A stretch of 64,000 nucleotides of DNA, from assembly GCF_000835495.1 (NCBI RefSeq), contig NW_015622544.1:3004855-3068854 (forward strand). Direction: 5' to 3'. This document shows, in pieces, positions 22,236-32,917 of this stretch. The translations under genes were made by a program, and so were the position numbers. The notes under the pieces were generated by a model. That model saw only the letters and a list, made by a program, of their open reading frames with translations. It made no database searches and was not told the origin of the DNA. This DNA is from Cladophialophora immunda (lineage: Eukaryota; Ascomycota; Eurotiomycetes; Chaetothyriales; Herpotrichiellaceae). Numbering within the stretch: position 1 is the stretch's first letter; each line of letters opens with the position of its first letter.

Positions 22236-23102
22236 ATGCCTCATACAAGCCGCAAGAAAAAGAACCTTCACAGCAAGAGGAGGGAGATCGTGGACCATGA
22301 TGGCTGGACGAGGGTCACATCCAGCTCTTCCACGCCGCTGAGGATCGGGCTGAACCAGACCGCGAACGAGTCAGAGCAGGCCCCGAATGGGTTGACGGGC
22401 TCCGCTACTCTCGTAGAGCGCCTCCCATCGCTCCCACTTCCAATGCCGGCCGCGAAAGGATTGACACTTGAGACTATGAGGGCGCAGTTCGCTGGGATTC
22501 AGGCGAGATGGCTAGAAACGGACCTTTGCAGAAAGCTTGAACAAATGCTGACGGACAAAGTCTTGACTTCTGGATGTTCCATCTCTAACTGCGCCGTGTT
22601 CGGGACAGGCAGCTTCTGCGGTGATGCGGTTCACTGGGTGGACAGACACGAGTCGGCCTATTTCCAACTGGCGGCTTTCCGTACCGTGGTCCAGACGATA
22701 GAACGAGTGCAGGGACATGTGGTCCGAGCTTATGCCCAGGAGCCGTATTACAATGAGCTCGATACCCTTTTCCTGGCCAGCATAGATGTCGCGAAAATTG
22801 ATCATCCACGGGGATTTGAACTGCTTGACCGGAATTCGTTCGTCTACTCCCCGGCCGCGGAACAAGAGGTTGAGAGCCAGATTATAGCTCGCGCTCCATG
22901 GATGTGGTTGCACAGATCTTTCGACCACTCACTTCAAGGCGGCAGGGATTCAGATGCAAGCTCTGAAGCGAAGACCCAGTTCAAAAAGAGCCATGAGCAC
23001 GCCGTCCTGCCCGAGTTGGACCTCAAAAACTTCCCGTTCCATGGCTCCGTGATCTGGTGGCGCAGAACCGATGACATGGATGAGCGTGTGCAAGTTTCAT
23101 GA
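22236..23102 (+). CDS. SRR1-like domain protein, 288 aa
   Basis: A single-exon frame. The first true ATG is at 22236 (MPHTSRKKK), since the frame upstream opens only with TTG. A basic N-terminus (RKKKNLHSKRREIVDHDGWTRV) is followed by an SRR1-like domain at about 100-260. It contains ISNCAVFGTGSFCGD near the start and a Pro-rich, acidic strand-helix pattern through LLDRNSFVYSPAAEQEV and APWMWLHRSF. SRR1 proteins were first described in Arabidopsis light and clock signalling, and fungal members affect transcription and heme metabolism. The molecular activity is unknown. Its stop codon lies only 25 bp from the stop of the isochorismatase gene on the other strand. Confidence 0.8.
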   Translation: MPHTSRKKKNLHSKRREIVDHDGWTRVTSSSSTPLRIGLNQTANESEQAPNGLTGSATLVERLPSLPLPMPAAKGLTLETMRAQFAGIQARWLETDLCRKLEQMLTDKVLTSGCSISNCAVFGTGSFCGDAVHWVDRHESAYFQLAAFRTVVQTIERVQGHVVRAYAQEPYYNELDTLFLASIDVAKIDHPRGFELLDRNSFVYSPAAEQEVESQIIARAPWMWLHRSFDHSLQGGRDSDASSEAKTQFKKSHEHAVLPELDLKNFPFHGSVIWWRRTDDMDERVQVS

Positions 23103-23127
23103 GAATTTCTATCCATTTATTCCCGAC

Positions 23128-23955
23128 CTACTTGATCTCTGCGCTTTGGATGACTGTCCCAAAGGCATCGTTTAATTCCTTCAATACTGCCTCGGTGACC
23201 TCGGCTCCGCCAAACCCGGGAATCTACGAGGTAACAAGCGGTCAGAGATGGTCTTGGTCTGAGGGGATTTTGTGGTGAAGTTCCATGGAAGCGCGAGTAG
23301 ACCGAGCCATTGTCTTCTTCGAACACTGGCGAAGGGGCTGGGGTGCGCATGAACGACTTACATCTCGATCCCCAATGGCATCACTGGCCAAGACGACGTT
23401 GTACCCCAAGTCATTGCCTGCTCGCGCGGTGGTGCTCACACAGACATGTGCCATGTAACCGGTCATGACGGTCTTCTTGCCCCTCTCCCCCAGACTGGTC
23501 AGGTACTCGTGCAGATCCGTGCCGGAGAAGCTCGAAATGGCCTCCTTCTGGATCACCTTCTCGCCCGGACGGGCCTTCAACTCGTCGAATTCCTCGGCCA
23601 GCGGGGTATTGGGGGTGAAGACCGGGGCGCCCTCCGGAGTCTTGTGGACGACGTGGACGATGTTTTTCCCGTCCCCGGCGGCACGGTACTTCTCCAGCAG
23701 CGAGGCAATGGCCTTGCGCGTCTGGTCGACGTTGACGGTCTTGAGGTTTCCCTGGGCGTACCTGAGCCACAGTCAGGTTCAGACACAGGGGAAGGAGACG
23801 AGGTGTTAGGGAGAGGGCCGATGGGTTGCAGTGATTGTTCAAGCTCACTCGTTCTGCGCATCGATGATGATCAGCGTGCTGTCGCTCGGGGTGGCCGTGG
23901 CAGGCGGAGCGCCGAGCATCTCCCTTAGAGACTTGACTTGAGTTGCAGAGGCCAT
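23128..23955 (-). CDS. Isochorismatase-family cysteine hydrolase, 200 aa
   Basis: Three minus-strand exons, 23955-23849, 23761-23362 and 23223-23128, join in phase to 201 codons. The catalytic triad of the family is visible: Asp32 in IIIDAQNEY, Lys108 in [13 protein letters not shown], and Cys143 in [14 protein letters not shown]. The first intron splits the DAQNEY motif and the last one follows DAIGDRD. The family includes nicotinamidases, ureidoacrylate hydrolases and true isochorismatases. Substrate cannot be read from the sequence. A TTTATA (minus-strand TATAAA) at about 24077-24082 is a candidate TATA box. The gene is tail to tail with the SRR1-like gene. Confidence 0.9.
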
Positions 23956-25349
23956 TGTGGAACGATGATCTGATCTGGAGTCGCTGTGTGCGTGTGGTGC
24001 CTCGGGTCGACCAGCCGCTCTTCTCGGACGGAGGGGTTCTAATACTAAGTCTGAAGAGCGTTGGGGCTAAATGGCGTTTATATGTGGTTTTCGTCCGTCC
24101 GTCAAATCATGGGGACGTTGAATTAAAAAGATCCCGAACACTTCCCCTTCGCTCGCTCCACTCTCTGCGTTCTAGGGTTCTATTATATCATCCATCCTTC
24201 TCTGACGGGCGTGTGTGAGCCCCTCTGGCGCGATTGGAGCCATCTCTTCATCCTACCACGCGAGGAAGAGGGACCCGGGCAGGCGGGCAATTTCCCCCAA
24301 TAAACCCACCCGCGCTCGCTTGCAATCCGCACAGTTGGGCCCCTCACTCGTCATGTACAGAGGCACTGTGGTGGAACTAACTTAATAATTAGGTAACTAG
24401 TTGACATAGCCAACGTACCGTCCGGTGAGTTCTTGAGGGATGGAACTAATCTGGCAGGCTAACTGAGAGTGAGAGATGCGCACTGGTCAAGGGTAAGCAG
24501 ATCTTGGAGCGAGTTCGTGTTCGGCGGTAAAGTGTCTGATTCGTTCTCCTCCCACGACCGCCTGGACTCGTGGTGAGTGGATGATAATCACGCAGCCTTA
24601 GTAAGTATCAAGATTAATATTCCAAGTATTCTACCAAGATCGCCTACCCAGGCTACTCGCAAACAAAAAGGCCTCATTGCCCATATACGATTTGATCCTC
24701 GTGGGTGAGCGAACACACTGAGGTGCGAGCAAAAGCATGTCTCAAGCTGGCCCCCAAGCGACCAGCTACCCCTACCTCTCAGCCAGGCACCTGTTTCAAA
24801 TTGGTGTGCGCCATGGTTCAGGAACCCGGTACGCCACTCGAAAAAAGGTAGGATAGGCGCCGCAGAGGCGCCTCTATGGCCCAACCGCTTCCTTTGTACT
24901 CCGTACGCAGTACGCAGTACCTCGAAGTCGCTAGCGCCCCGGCCCTGGGAAACTGCAGCGTGGAGGATGATGGCTCGTTGACGCAGGAGACGACTCTTTC
25001 AAACACCATGGCTCCAGCTCCAGACATTCAAGAGACCATGACGCTCCGGCCATGGGCTGTGACCCGGGGACATGGCCGTCGTTGTCGTCGCATCCAGCAA
25101 GGTGCAACACTTAGCCACCCCAACGCCCTGCTGCTGCCTGGGTTTGACTCCCCCATGCCACAATCCTACGGGGCGAAGTACTTGCCGGTTCTGCCGTCAC
25201 TACCTCCATGATGTCTTCGTTGTGTTCTGCAGATTTTAAGCTTCGTTAATTGCTCTGGTCTGGTTGCTCGCGATTCAACGCAACGTTGCACGTACCAATT
25301 GCCCCTGCGCTTACTCGTCCAGATCTTTTCTCAGTGGCAAGTCGCAACT
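23956..25349. other. Divergent upstream region between the isochorismatase and orphan membrane genes
   Basis: 1.39 kb without a supported gene. It contains GTACTCCGTAC at 24896-24906 followed by a short GTACGCA tandem to about 24920. The frame 24876-25211 on the plus strand has no recognisable features. Confidence 0.4.
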
Positions 25350-27388
25350 ATGGCATTTCAGCAGAAGAATGTCCCCATGCTAACCCCAGTATGTGTATCT
25401 CCGGGGTCTACGTGGTGTCGGGACTGACAAAGCGTTAGCCCAATTTGTATTTCCTGAGCACCAAGCTGTGGCGCATGTTCTTGGACAAAGCGAGCTTCAT
25501 TCGACCACCGGATCCCTCGATCATCTTGCACCTGTCGGCTTTGATCGCGGCTTCGATCTTGATCGGACTCAACGTCGCTCAATACTTCATCGGCAAAGAG
25601 CTGCAGGGCAATATCAACCAGGACGGCACGAAGATGCTGGCCCTGCAAATCACGGCAAAAGTTCACGAGCTGCTCATGCTTGCCTCGCTCAGCAAAATCC
25701 TTTGGTCCTTTGTGCTGGATCACCTCGTTACGTCCTCTGGCCTGCCACTCTGTACTCTCTCGGCGGGGGAGAGGTTCGCCGACATATCCTATCTGTGGTC
25801 GTTTGAATTCCGAGCAGCCCTGAGAGCTCACTTCAGGGGCAAAAACATCTTTCTTCTTGTGGCCGTGGTTTGCACAATTCTCGGTATCATCGTGGGGCCT
25901 GCTTCAGCGACGGCGATGGCTCCCAACCTGCAGGATTGGCCGGCCGGACAGATATCCGTTCCACTGAACGTTTCCAGCGATAGATTGTGCCCCATGGTTC
26001 TCGATCAGAGCTCCACGCCGGACATGAGATGCACCGAGTTGTGGCAAGATTGCACCCCGAATCGGACGTGGTCGGCATTGACAACCAACCTCTTCTCCTT
26101 CTGGGGCCAAGAGGCCTACGGACACCTCCAGGGTATGCCTGAATTGGCCAATCTACCCGCCAGTCAGACCATTCGAACCATGCGAACGCGCTTTCGAGGC
26201 CCATTCAGCTTATACCAGCCACAGTATACTTCGGCCACGGTGCAGCCTGTCTGGGCAGCGAACAAAGTGAACGGATTGAGGTTACTGTGGTTTGCCAACA
26301 ACGATGTAAACTGCGATCGAGGACACGGTGGATACTGCAATTACAAGGACATCACATGGTCAATCCCACTTCTACAGCCGGTGGTGCGGACACTGTGCGC
26401 CCGGGTCCAGAGCACGGACGAGGTTCTGTTTCCTATTATGGCTGAGGATGTCGACGCGCTGGCCGGAATCACTCTGAACATGACGCCTCTTGGCCAGTTC
26501 CCCGCGCAGCGTTTCCAGCTGGTTGAACTTGGTGGCAACTCATCCTCCCACACATCCGTCGGGGCACTTGTGCAAGTACCAAACCCCGAGACCGGCGCCG
26601 ACCCGGCCGCTTCGTACGCATGCAGTATCGACGCCGACTGGGCGAGATCGAGCGTCTCCAGCACGTTTCTGGGCTCGCCGTTCGTGGTCGACGGCTATCC
26701 TCCCGACTTTTTCGAGCCGGACGCAGAAGGGAGCACCTACTCCGGCACACGGATCAAGATCCACCCGTCCTGGGGCGTGTCGTTGAACCCCGTGGTTGAC
26801 GACAGCCGCGTCTCGAACCAAACCTCCTTCGACATGCTGTACTCGGCAGGGTACATGCCTACGACAAGCAGCGACGCGCAGTTCAAGATCGAGGCGATAC
26901 TGGCCGTGCTTGTTGCCGAGGGCATGTCTTGGATCGGGTCCGAAGCAGACATCGGCACCGGAGTCTCCGCCGCGGACCTGGCCTCGATGTCGTGGGATAA
27001 ACTGCCCCAGCTCGAGTCAGTCCCCGGCGCCCACAGGCTCACCTTTGTGACCTCCATTCTCGGCTACGGCTACGGATTGCGCTCCGCCGAAGCTTACTCC
27101 GTCGGCAGACTGCTGTCGTTACTGACCCTGGCCATGTACTGTGCGGTTGTTACGGCGTACATGATCACGCAAATCGCGCGGAATCGGCAAAGCACGCGGA
27201 TCTGGGAGAATATGCTCCAGATGGTCTCGCTTGCGTTGCAGAGTCCATCAGCTCACCCTGGTCCGTCGAATATTGGAGATTCAAAGGGGAGGGCTCTCCT
27301 GAGGAGAAAAGTGAGGATCGTGTTGCGCAATGGCCATGCTGGAATGGTGCTAGATGGATTTCAAGGACCGGGACCCACGACCAAGTGA
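25350..27388 (+). CDS. Fungal orphan membrane protein with large extracytoplasmic domain, 662 aa
   Basis: A small first exon, 25350-25388 (MAFQQKNVPMLTP), joins through a 50 bp intron (GTATGT..TTAG, branch GACTGAC) to 25439-27388. The long frame alone opens with TTG, so this upstream exon gives the natural start. N-terminal membrane helices lie at about 40-60 and 145-170 (NIFLLVAVVCTILGIIVG). A large central domain follows with many Asn-glycosylation sequons and Trp/Cys residues. A C-terminal helix (LLSLLTLAMYCAVVTAYMI) is followed by a cytoplasmic tail. No known catalytic motif was found. The layout (helices, big exposed domain, final helix) is shared with the protein at 49960-51915, though I see no clear sequence identity between them. 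Confidence 0.8.
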
Positions 27389-27678
27389 ATGAGCTGTGGG
27401 CAAGGACGTGATAGGTTCGCATCGCATCGGACTGCAATGAGATCTGTGGCGCCAAGCCACGCTAGTCTACATTCATCGACTCACGTCGACGGCCTCCAAC
27501 AGCTGCCCATGTGCCATTCCCTTGCATGCCCCTTGGCTGCTGTTTGACTATGAGTTTGGTCCCGACCCGAACCTCTATGATCTGGCTGCTTCAACCACAA
27601 AGGTAATCTCATGGTGAACGTGAAATGAGGTGAAAACGGCCTTTGCTCACCACCTTTTCTAACTTTCCTCACCAAAAT

Positions 27679-28640
27679 ATGAAGGACAACGCCATGACTA
27701 TACCGGCGCTCATGCTCATGCGCCGCAGAAAATCAATCCTCTTCTCGCTGGGTGTGTTCACACTCCTTCTCTACACTTTGTACCTGTGGAATTCTCCATC
27801 AAAGCCGCTGCCGCCCATGCCAGGCACCTACCAGTACTTCTCGGAGATCAACTTCGAATACCACACACACAGTTTCGGCGCCATAAGTCACTGTGACCCG
27901 AGATTTGCCCCGCCACAGCCGCCGGGCATAGAAGAAACGAAAACGGCACTTTTCGCGCTGCTGAAAACTTACGCCGCGACAATGAGGGATCTTCGCGCCG
28001 AGACTTGGATCGCGCACGGAACCCTATTGGGGTGGCACTGGAACCACAAGTTCTTACCTTGGGACAACGACATTGACGTCCAGATGTCGATAGAGACACT
28101 GGCGGGCCTGGCTCTCTACAACATGAGCGAGTATCGATATCTAGTTGCTGGGGAAGACAAGCCGCGGACCTATCTTCTGGACGTCAACCCCCACTACACC
28201 ATAGCGTCGACGCGGGACGTCGCCAACAAAATCGACGGTCGCTGGATCGACACCACGAATGGGAAATACATCGACATCACGGCTGTGCATGTCAGCCCCG
28301 GGGATGCGGAACATACCCCAGTTGATCAGGGCATTTTCTTCTCCAAAGATGGGCATCGATATCTGGTGCGTCCAAGAATCCTCTTCCGGTGCTGAACCTG
28401 CTAACTGTCTGTGATCCAGAGGGAGGATTTGTTTCCGTTGCAAGACACGACTGTTGAAGGCATCGGCGTGAAAGTGCCGCACAACCCGGCCAAGATTCTG
28501 GCTGAGGAGTACGGGAAGAAGTCTCTCACCAAAACGCGCTTTCACTGGTAAGCTATTGTGTTACCCTGCACGCCGCAAGTGATCTAATATTGGCCAGGCA
28601 CCGTTTCAACAAGTCATCGAGATTGTGGGAGGCTGAGTAG
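27679..28640 (+). CDS. LicD-family protein, type II membrane anchored, 285 aa
   Basis: Three exons, 27679-28365, 28420-28547 and 28598-28640, give 286 codons. The long frame upstream of 27679 opens with TTG, so the ATG at 27679 is used. A membrane helix at about 20-36 (ILFSLGVFTLLLYTLYLW) is followed by a lumenal domain. The LicD signature is clear: WIAHGTLLGWHWNHKFLPWD followed by NDIDVQM, then YIDITAV and REDLFPL. LicD proteins are nucleotidyl/phosphosugar or phosphorylcholine transferases. Fungal members include Mnn4-related proteins for mannosylphosphorylation and short single-anchor forms like this one. Location is probably Golgi, and the reaction is not established. Confidence 0.85.
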
Positions 28641-30110
28641 TGAACGAACAATCCGAATGCTATTGGCACACTTGCTTGCCCATGAGGAGTCCGTAGTGGC
28701 TTTTGGACTTTGGCACAGGTAGTTGCACCTGGACTCAAATATTCCTGGAAATGTACGAACCATCCAACCAACCAACCAATCACGCAACTAGACAATCAGG
28801 TAAATGCCCTGGCGTCTTTTCCTTTCCTAGTCGTAAGAATCTTCTCCCAATGCGGAAGCTCCATATTCGGGGAGCATTGTCGTCAAACCCATATCCTTCA
28901 GAACTTGTCGCGCCCATGTGCTGTAGAACAGGCGGGACGACTGCCCAACGAAGATATCCCCCGGCATCTGCAATCTTCTCCATCCGCATGTCGACCCAAT
29001 CCTTTTGTCTCGATCCTCATCTTATCCAAGACAATTTCAACCATCTCTCGAGGAAAGACAAACCCCCTAAGAGCAGCATCCGTACCTTTTCATTTCCTGA
29101 GCCCCGGGCCTCGTGGCCATCGTGGCCTGCTTCCCCTGTGAGAAAGATTATAAGGACCATGGCCGGGACGCAGATGAAGGCGATTGCAGCCACGACTCCA
29201 TTGGTGAAGAACTCCAGATGTCTCGGAAACCGTCTTCGGGCCATTCATAACACAGTCACGAGAGAAGCCCAGACATCGAAGGACCAGAAGAGGCATGTGT
29301 GCCGCTGTTTCGCTGTTCCAGCCCAGGAGGTCAGCGGTGTAGAAGAGACGAAGGTATATCCAATTCTGGCCGGAACGGGAGTCTTCCATCTTGGCTCTGA
29401 CCATGGCGAGAGCTTTGAGCGAGCGCCGGAACCAGTCTCCAACCGTCAACGTATCGTCCTCGACTATTTCGATAGACCTCCGGGCAAGCCACGACCGGCT
29501 ACCAACGGGACGAGCTGCATTCAGCGATGACTGATAACGGCCATGTTGAGCTGATTTTCGATGGCCCGGACGGAGAAGTCGATGGTCTCGATATGTCGTG
29601 AGACTTGTTGCAAGGGGACGAGAACAGAAAAGCAAAATGCCGCAGCTGAGACAGCCACCGGACGAGACAACACCCAAGTTCAGCCCGTCGCGCGACAACC
29701 GTGGACATGGCCGCGCAGCCCGAATAGGTGTCTACGCACTCCCATGTACCACAGACTCGCCTCTTTTCGAGATGGCAATTGTGGAGGGCACAGATGAAGG
29801 GCAAGGGACATTTCGTCTACCAGAACGCAATACCATTGCGCCTATCCTTTCCTACCTAGCCTACGTACCATATCCATATGTGTCTCAGCAAGTGCGGCTA
29901 GGAAGCAGTCACATATTCTGTCCTCAGCCGAGTCAAATGGTTGTCCTGCTGCCATGTACACAAGAGATTTGTCCAAGCATATGCACATGAATATATCCGG
30001 TAAACCTAGTCCAGACGACGACCCTGAGCCGGACCCATCCACGTCGACATTACCACTGCTTGTAATCCTCACATCACTTCACCACATCTTCCCCAACTCG
30101 GTTCGGACAA
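28641..30110. other. 1.47 kb without a supported intact gene
   Basis: The gap between the LicD-family gene and hexA. Plus-strand frames 28703-29530 and 28710-29141 have unremarkable composition and no motif. On the minus strand a broken coding-like stretch is described separately (29017-29550). Confidence 0.4.
29017..29550 (-). pseudogene. Possible decayed membrane-protein gene
   Basis: Two overlapping minus-strand frames look coding but do not form one gene. One frame reads VEDDTLTVGDWFRRSLKALA and on through LRLFYTADLLGWNSETAAHM, with codons ending mainly in C or G. The neighbouring frame takes over as FWSFDVWASLVTVL, meets TGA at 29245-29247, and goes on in the same frame with MARRRFPRHLEFF and a hydrophobic helix (VVAAIAFICVPAMVLIIF). 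A frameshift and a CGA-to-TGA change would explain this. I recognise no family. It could also be chance, or an intron-containing gene I failed to splice. Confidence 0.25.
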
Positions 30111-31551
30111 CTACAATCTTGAACCGTGGATGATCTTCATATCCACAATCAACTCCCGCCCGCCATCGTTGATAACCAACACACGGACACTTCCTCTGCC
30201 ATCAGCGAACGCTCGGTCGATTCGGTTGAACAGACCGCCCTGATCAACGACAGACAATCCCTGCTTGACGTCGCCGGTCTCGGTCATGCAGACGATCAAG
30301 CCGTCCTCACGGATGTCCAAGACGCGGTATTGCTTGAAGACAGGGCCAAGCATGGTCTGCACGACAACGGAGGGAGCAGGATTGCTGATGAAGGAGCTCT
30401 CTTCGTGCAATTGACGGGTAAACAGGTCAACACCTAGGTAACGGTACTGGCCGGTCTGAGACGACATGCTGATACGGATGACCTGCGAGGGACGACCCTG
30501 GAGGAGGAGAATGTCGCCAATGCGGATAAAGTGACATTGGATGGGCACACCGCGGCCTCCGAAACGAGGCTCGACGAAACGCACTTGCTCGACGGAACCC
30601 TCGCGGACGCGGGTTGGGCCGGTGGTCTCTCTTGACTCTACCACCACCTCCTCTCGGCCACCGTCATGGTGGTGATGGTGGGAGAAGGGGTGCATGATGC
30701 GGTCGGCGGCACGCTCCACTCCACGGCGGAAGCTGTGATAGTTGCCCTCGTCGTCGTAGTAACCCATGTCTCTTCTAGTTGGTTGATCGGCTGTGATCTC
30801 TTGTTTTTGAACTGTGACGTCGGCTTGGACGGGACGGCGACGCTCGTACTCAACGTCGTAAGTGGGATCGACGCGGCGACGGTACTCTCGCTCGGTGATA
30901 TCTAGCTGAGACTCTAGAGTCTTGTCGTAGGTCTGACGGCGGTCGTAGTCTACTTCGACGTGGTCCCGAGTGTCTCGACGATCGATTTCGATGTCGACGT
31001 TGGTGGCACGGGTGTCTCGGAAACCGTCGGCACGGGTGCGGGTGTCTCGACGGTCGACTTCGATGTCGACGTTGGCAGACTTGTAGTCAGTGGGTCCTCG
31101 GTACCTGCGGGGAGCAGAGAGGTTGAGTTAGCAACGTGGCACCTCCAACAGAGGGGGGTCAATGCGTCAGAAGCACAAGCACAAATCCAAGCACAGGGCA
31201 TTTTTGCACAGAACGCATGGAGGCACGTACTTCTCGCGTGTGAGCTCTACCTCGGGGTATTTTCGATCACGCTCCTCGTAGATACGCACGTCCTCTCGTT
31301 GATATTGATCGCGGCGTGGACGGCTGTCTCTATAGGAGATGTCGACTTCTTCCTTAGAAAATCGAGTATCTTCCCGTCCGACGCGCGAGGAGGTTCTGGG
31401 TAATTGGACTTCCCCTTCTACCTTTGTGACGGTAGTTTCTTCGGCAGAAGCGTCACTCCTGTACGTAGACGGGAAGACACTGATTGGGATTGGGACTCGG
31501 GCGTCAAAGTCCAGATTGCCAGCTCTGAAAGGCGCCTCAACTCTCTTCTCC
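30111..31551 (-). CDS. hexA: Woronin body major protein HEX-1/HexA with extended N-terminus
   Basis: The C-terminal part, from an ATG at 30767 to 30111 (218 aa), is a clear HEX-1: MGYYDDEGNYHSFRRG, a His-rich patch, then the eIF5A-like core (PIQCHFIRIGDILLLQGRPS; NPAPSVVVQTMLGPVFKQYR) and the C-terminal SRL peroxisomal signal. HEX-1 self-assembles in peroxisomes into the septal plug of Pezizomycotina. The frame stays open upstream of that ATG and reads repeats such as VDIEVDRRDTR and VDIEIDRRDTR to an acceptor at 31104. It then joins, through a 126 bp GTACGT..GCAG intron, another exon (31231 upward; VRIYEERDRKYPEVELTREK) that remains open to about 31551. No ATG is visible there, so a further 5' exon is expected and the 5' end is approximate. 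Long and short forms may both be made. Confidence 0.85.
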
Positions 31552-32917
31552 CTTGCGGCAGTCGAGAGTCAAGACTGTCTTTGGGGGAACTGGGTTCTCT
31601 GGGGGGAAAGAGGACGTGAGGGAGACGAGTCTGCAACGAGGAAGTCAACAATGCACGCTGAGCAAAAAGGAGCAACAAATGCTGGAACGATTTGGAGCAA
31701 AAAAGGCCAAATGTTTACAGGGTGTGTTTGGATGAAGAAAAGGGAAAGGGGAAAGAAAAAGGGCAGGGACCATCAGCAACAAGAGGCCTTTTTAAGGGAG
31801 CAGATGGTGGAGATTGGCCCAGCTCAAGGGCCACCAGGGCGACTCAGTCTGTGGCCAGTCACCTAGACACCCCGTCACCCCGTCACTCTGCCTGCGCCCG
31901 CAACACACAACAACCGACACGCTTGTTGATGCGGTTGTCACGGTAGCGAAAACGCGAAACCCCAATCCAGTTTAGCCGTCTCTCGGCTCAACCGTCGCCG
32001 GGTTGGGGCCCTTGGGAGCAACTCCGCCTGCGCCAGTGCCTGCGCCCTCACACACAAATATTTCATATTCGAACTCACAATCGCGGCTTCGTTGAAAAGC
32101 GACACAGCTGGATATCGATGGATGTCCGGGGGAGAGGACACTACAGACCCCATCCCGACATTCTGGATGGTGTGCCACACCTGCAAGCTCCGCTCTGGCT
32201 CTGGCTCTGGCTCTGACCTCGTCCTCCCTCGCGCCCAAAGAACAATCATCATCGTGTATCCTCATCATTGGCCTCGTGTTACCCTCTATGCCTCGCCAAC
32301 GCAGCCAAAGAACCCTCGCATGCATCCCCTCCTACAGCTTCCGGAACCCGTACACCACATCTGACATCCTTCTGCCTCTTGACGTGAAGAGACGGACATG
32401 TTTGACGCGTGGACGAGCATGGCCTGGCCTTCTGCCTGCAGCTCTTCAGCTGGCATCCCTCGAGCTAGCTGCATTGGCGCATATGCAACAGCTTCGGCAC
32501 CCCATGCACCTCGCAAACTCTCCCACCAACCACGGGCCACACCTACAGGGATGTAGATACAAAAGAGCAGCGTACCCAAAGACATCTGTAGTCAGACTGA
32601 TGCATGTGGTATTTCATCACCATGGCTGGAATCGTTTTCTGTTTGCTCCTTCCCGAGCCCTTTTCCTTGCTATTCCCATGGACCTGTGCTGTTTGCGTCT
32701 ACGCTATCTATCCAACTTTTACCAGAGGAGGCTTTTTCTAAATGCTCTGAAAGCAGGGTAACCCGGCCAACTCGAGTCAATAATATAGGTCAACGCTCGT
32801 ATTCAACACCCACCCACCCCCAACTGAGACCCGCGCCTTGCTATGCCTTTCTAACTCACAATTGGTGTATCTTGCAACCCTCCATTACAGAGCACTGTCC
32901 GCAAAGCATATTCTGCG
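31552..32917. other. Upstream region of hexA
   Basis: 1.37 kb between hexA and the stop of the BEACH gene, both on the minus strand. It is pyrimidine-rich on the minus strand near hexA, as expected for a strong promoter and leader, and must contain the first exon of the extended hexA form. Plus-strand frames such as 32276-32761 show no conserved features. Confidence 0.4.

Noticed and set aside
28703..29530. 275-codon plus-strand frame after the LicD-family gene
   Set aside because: No motif, composition like random intergenic DNA, and it overlaps better coding signal on the other strand.
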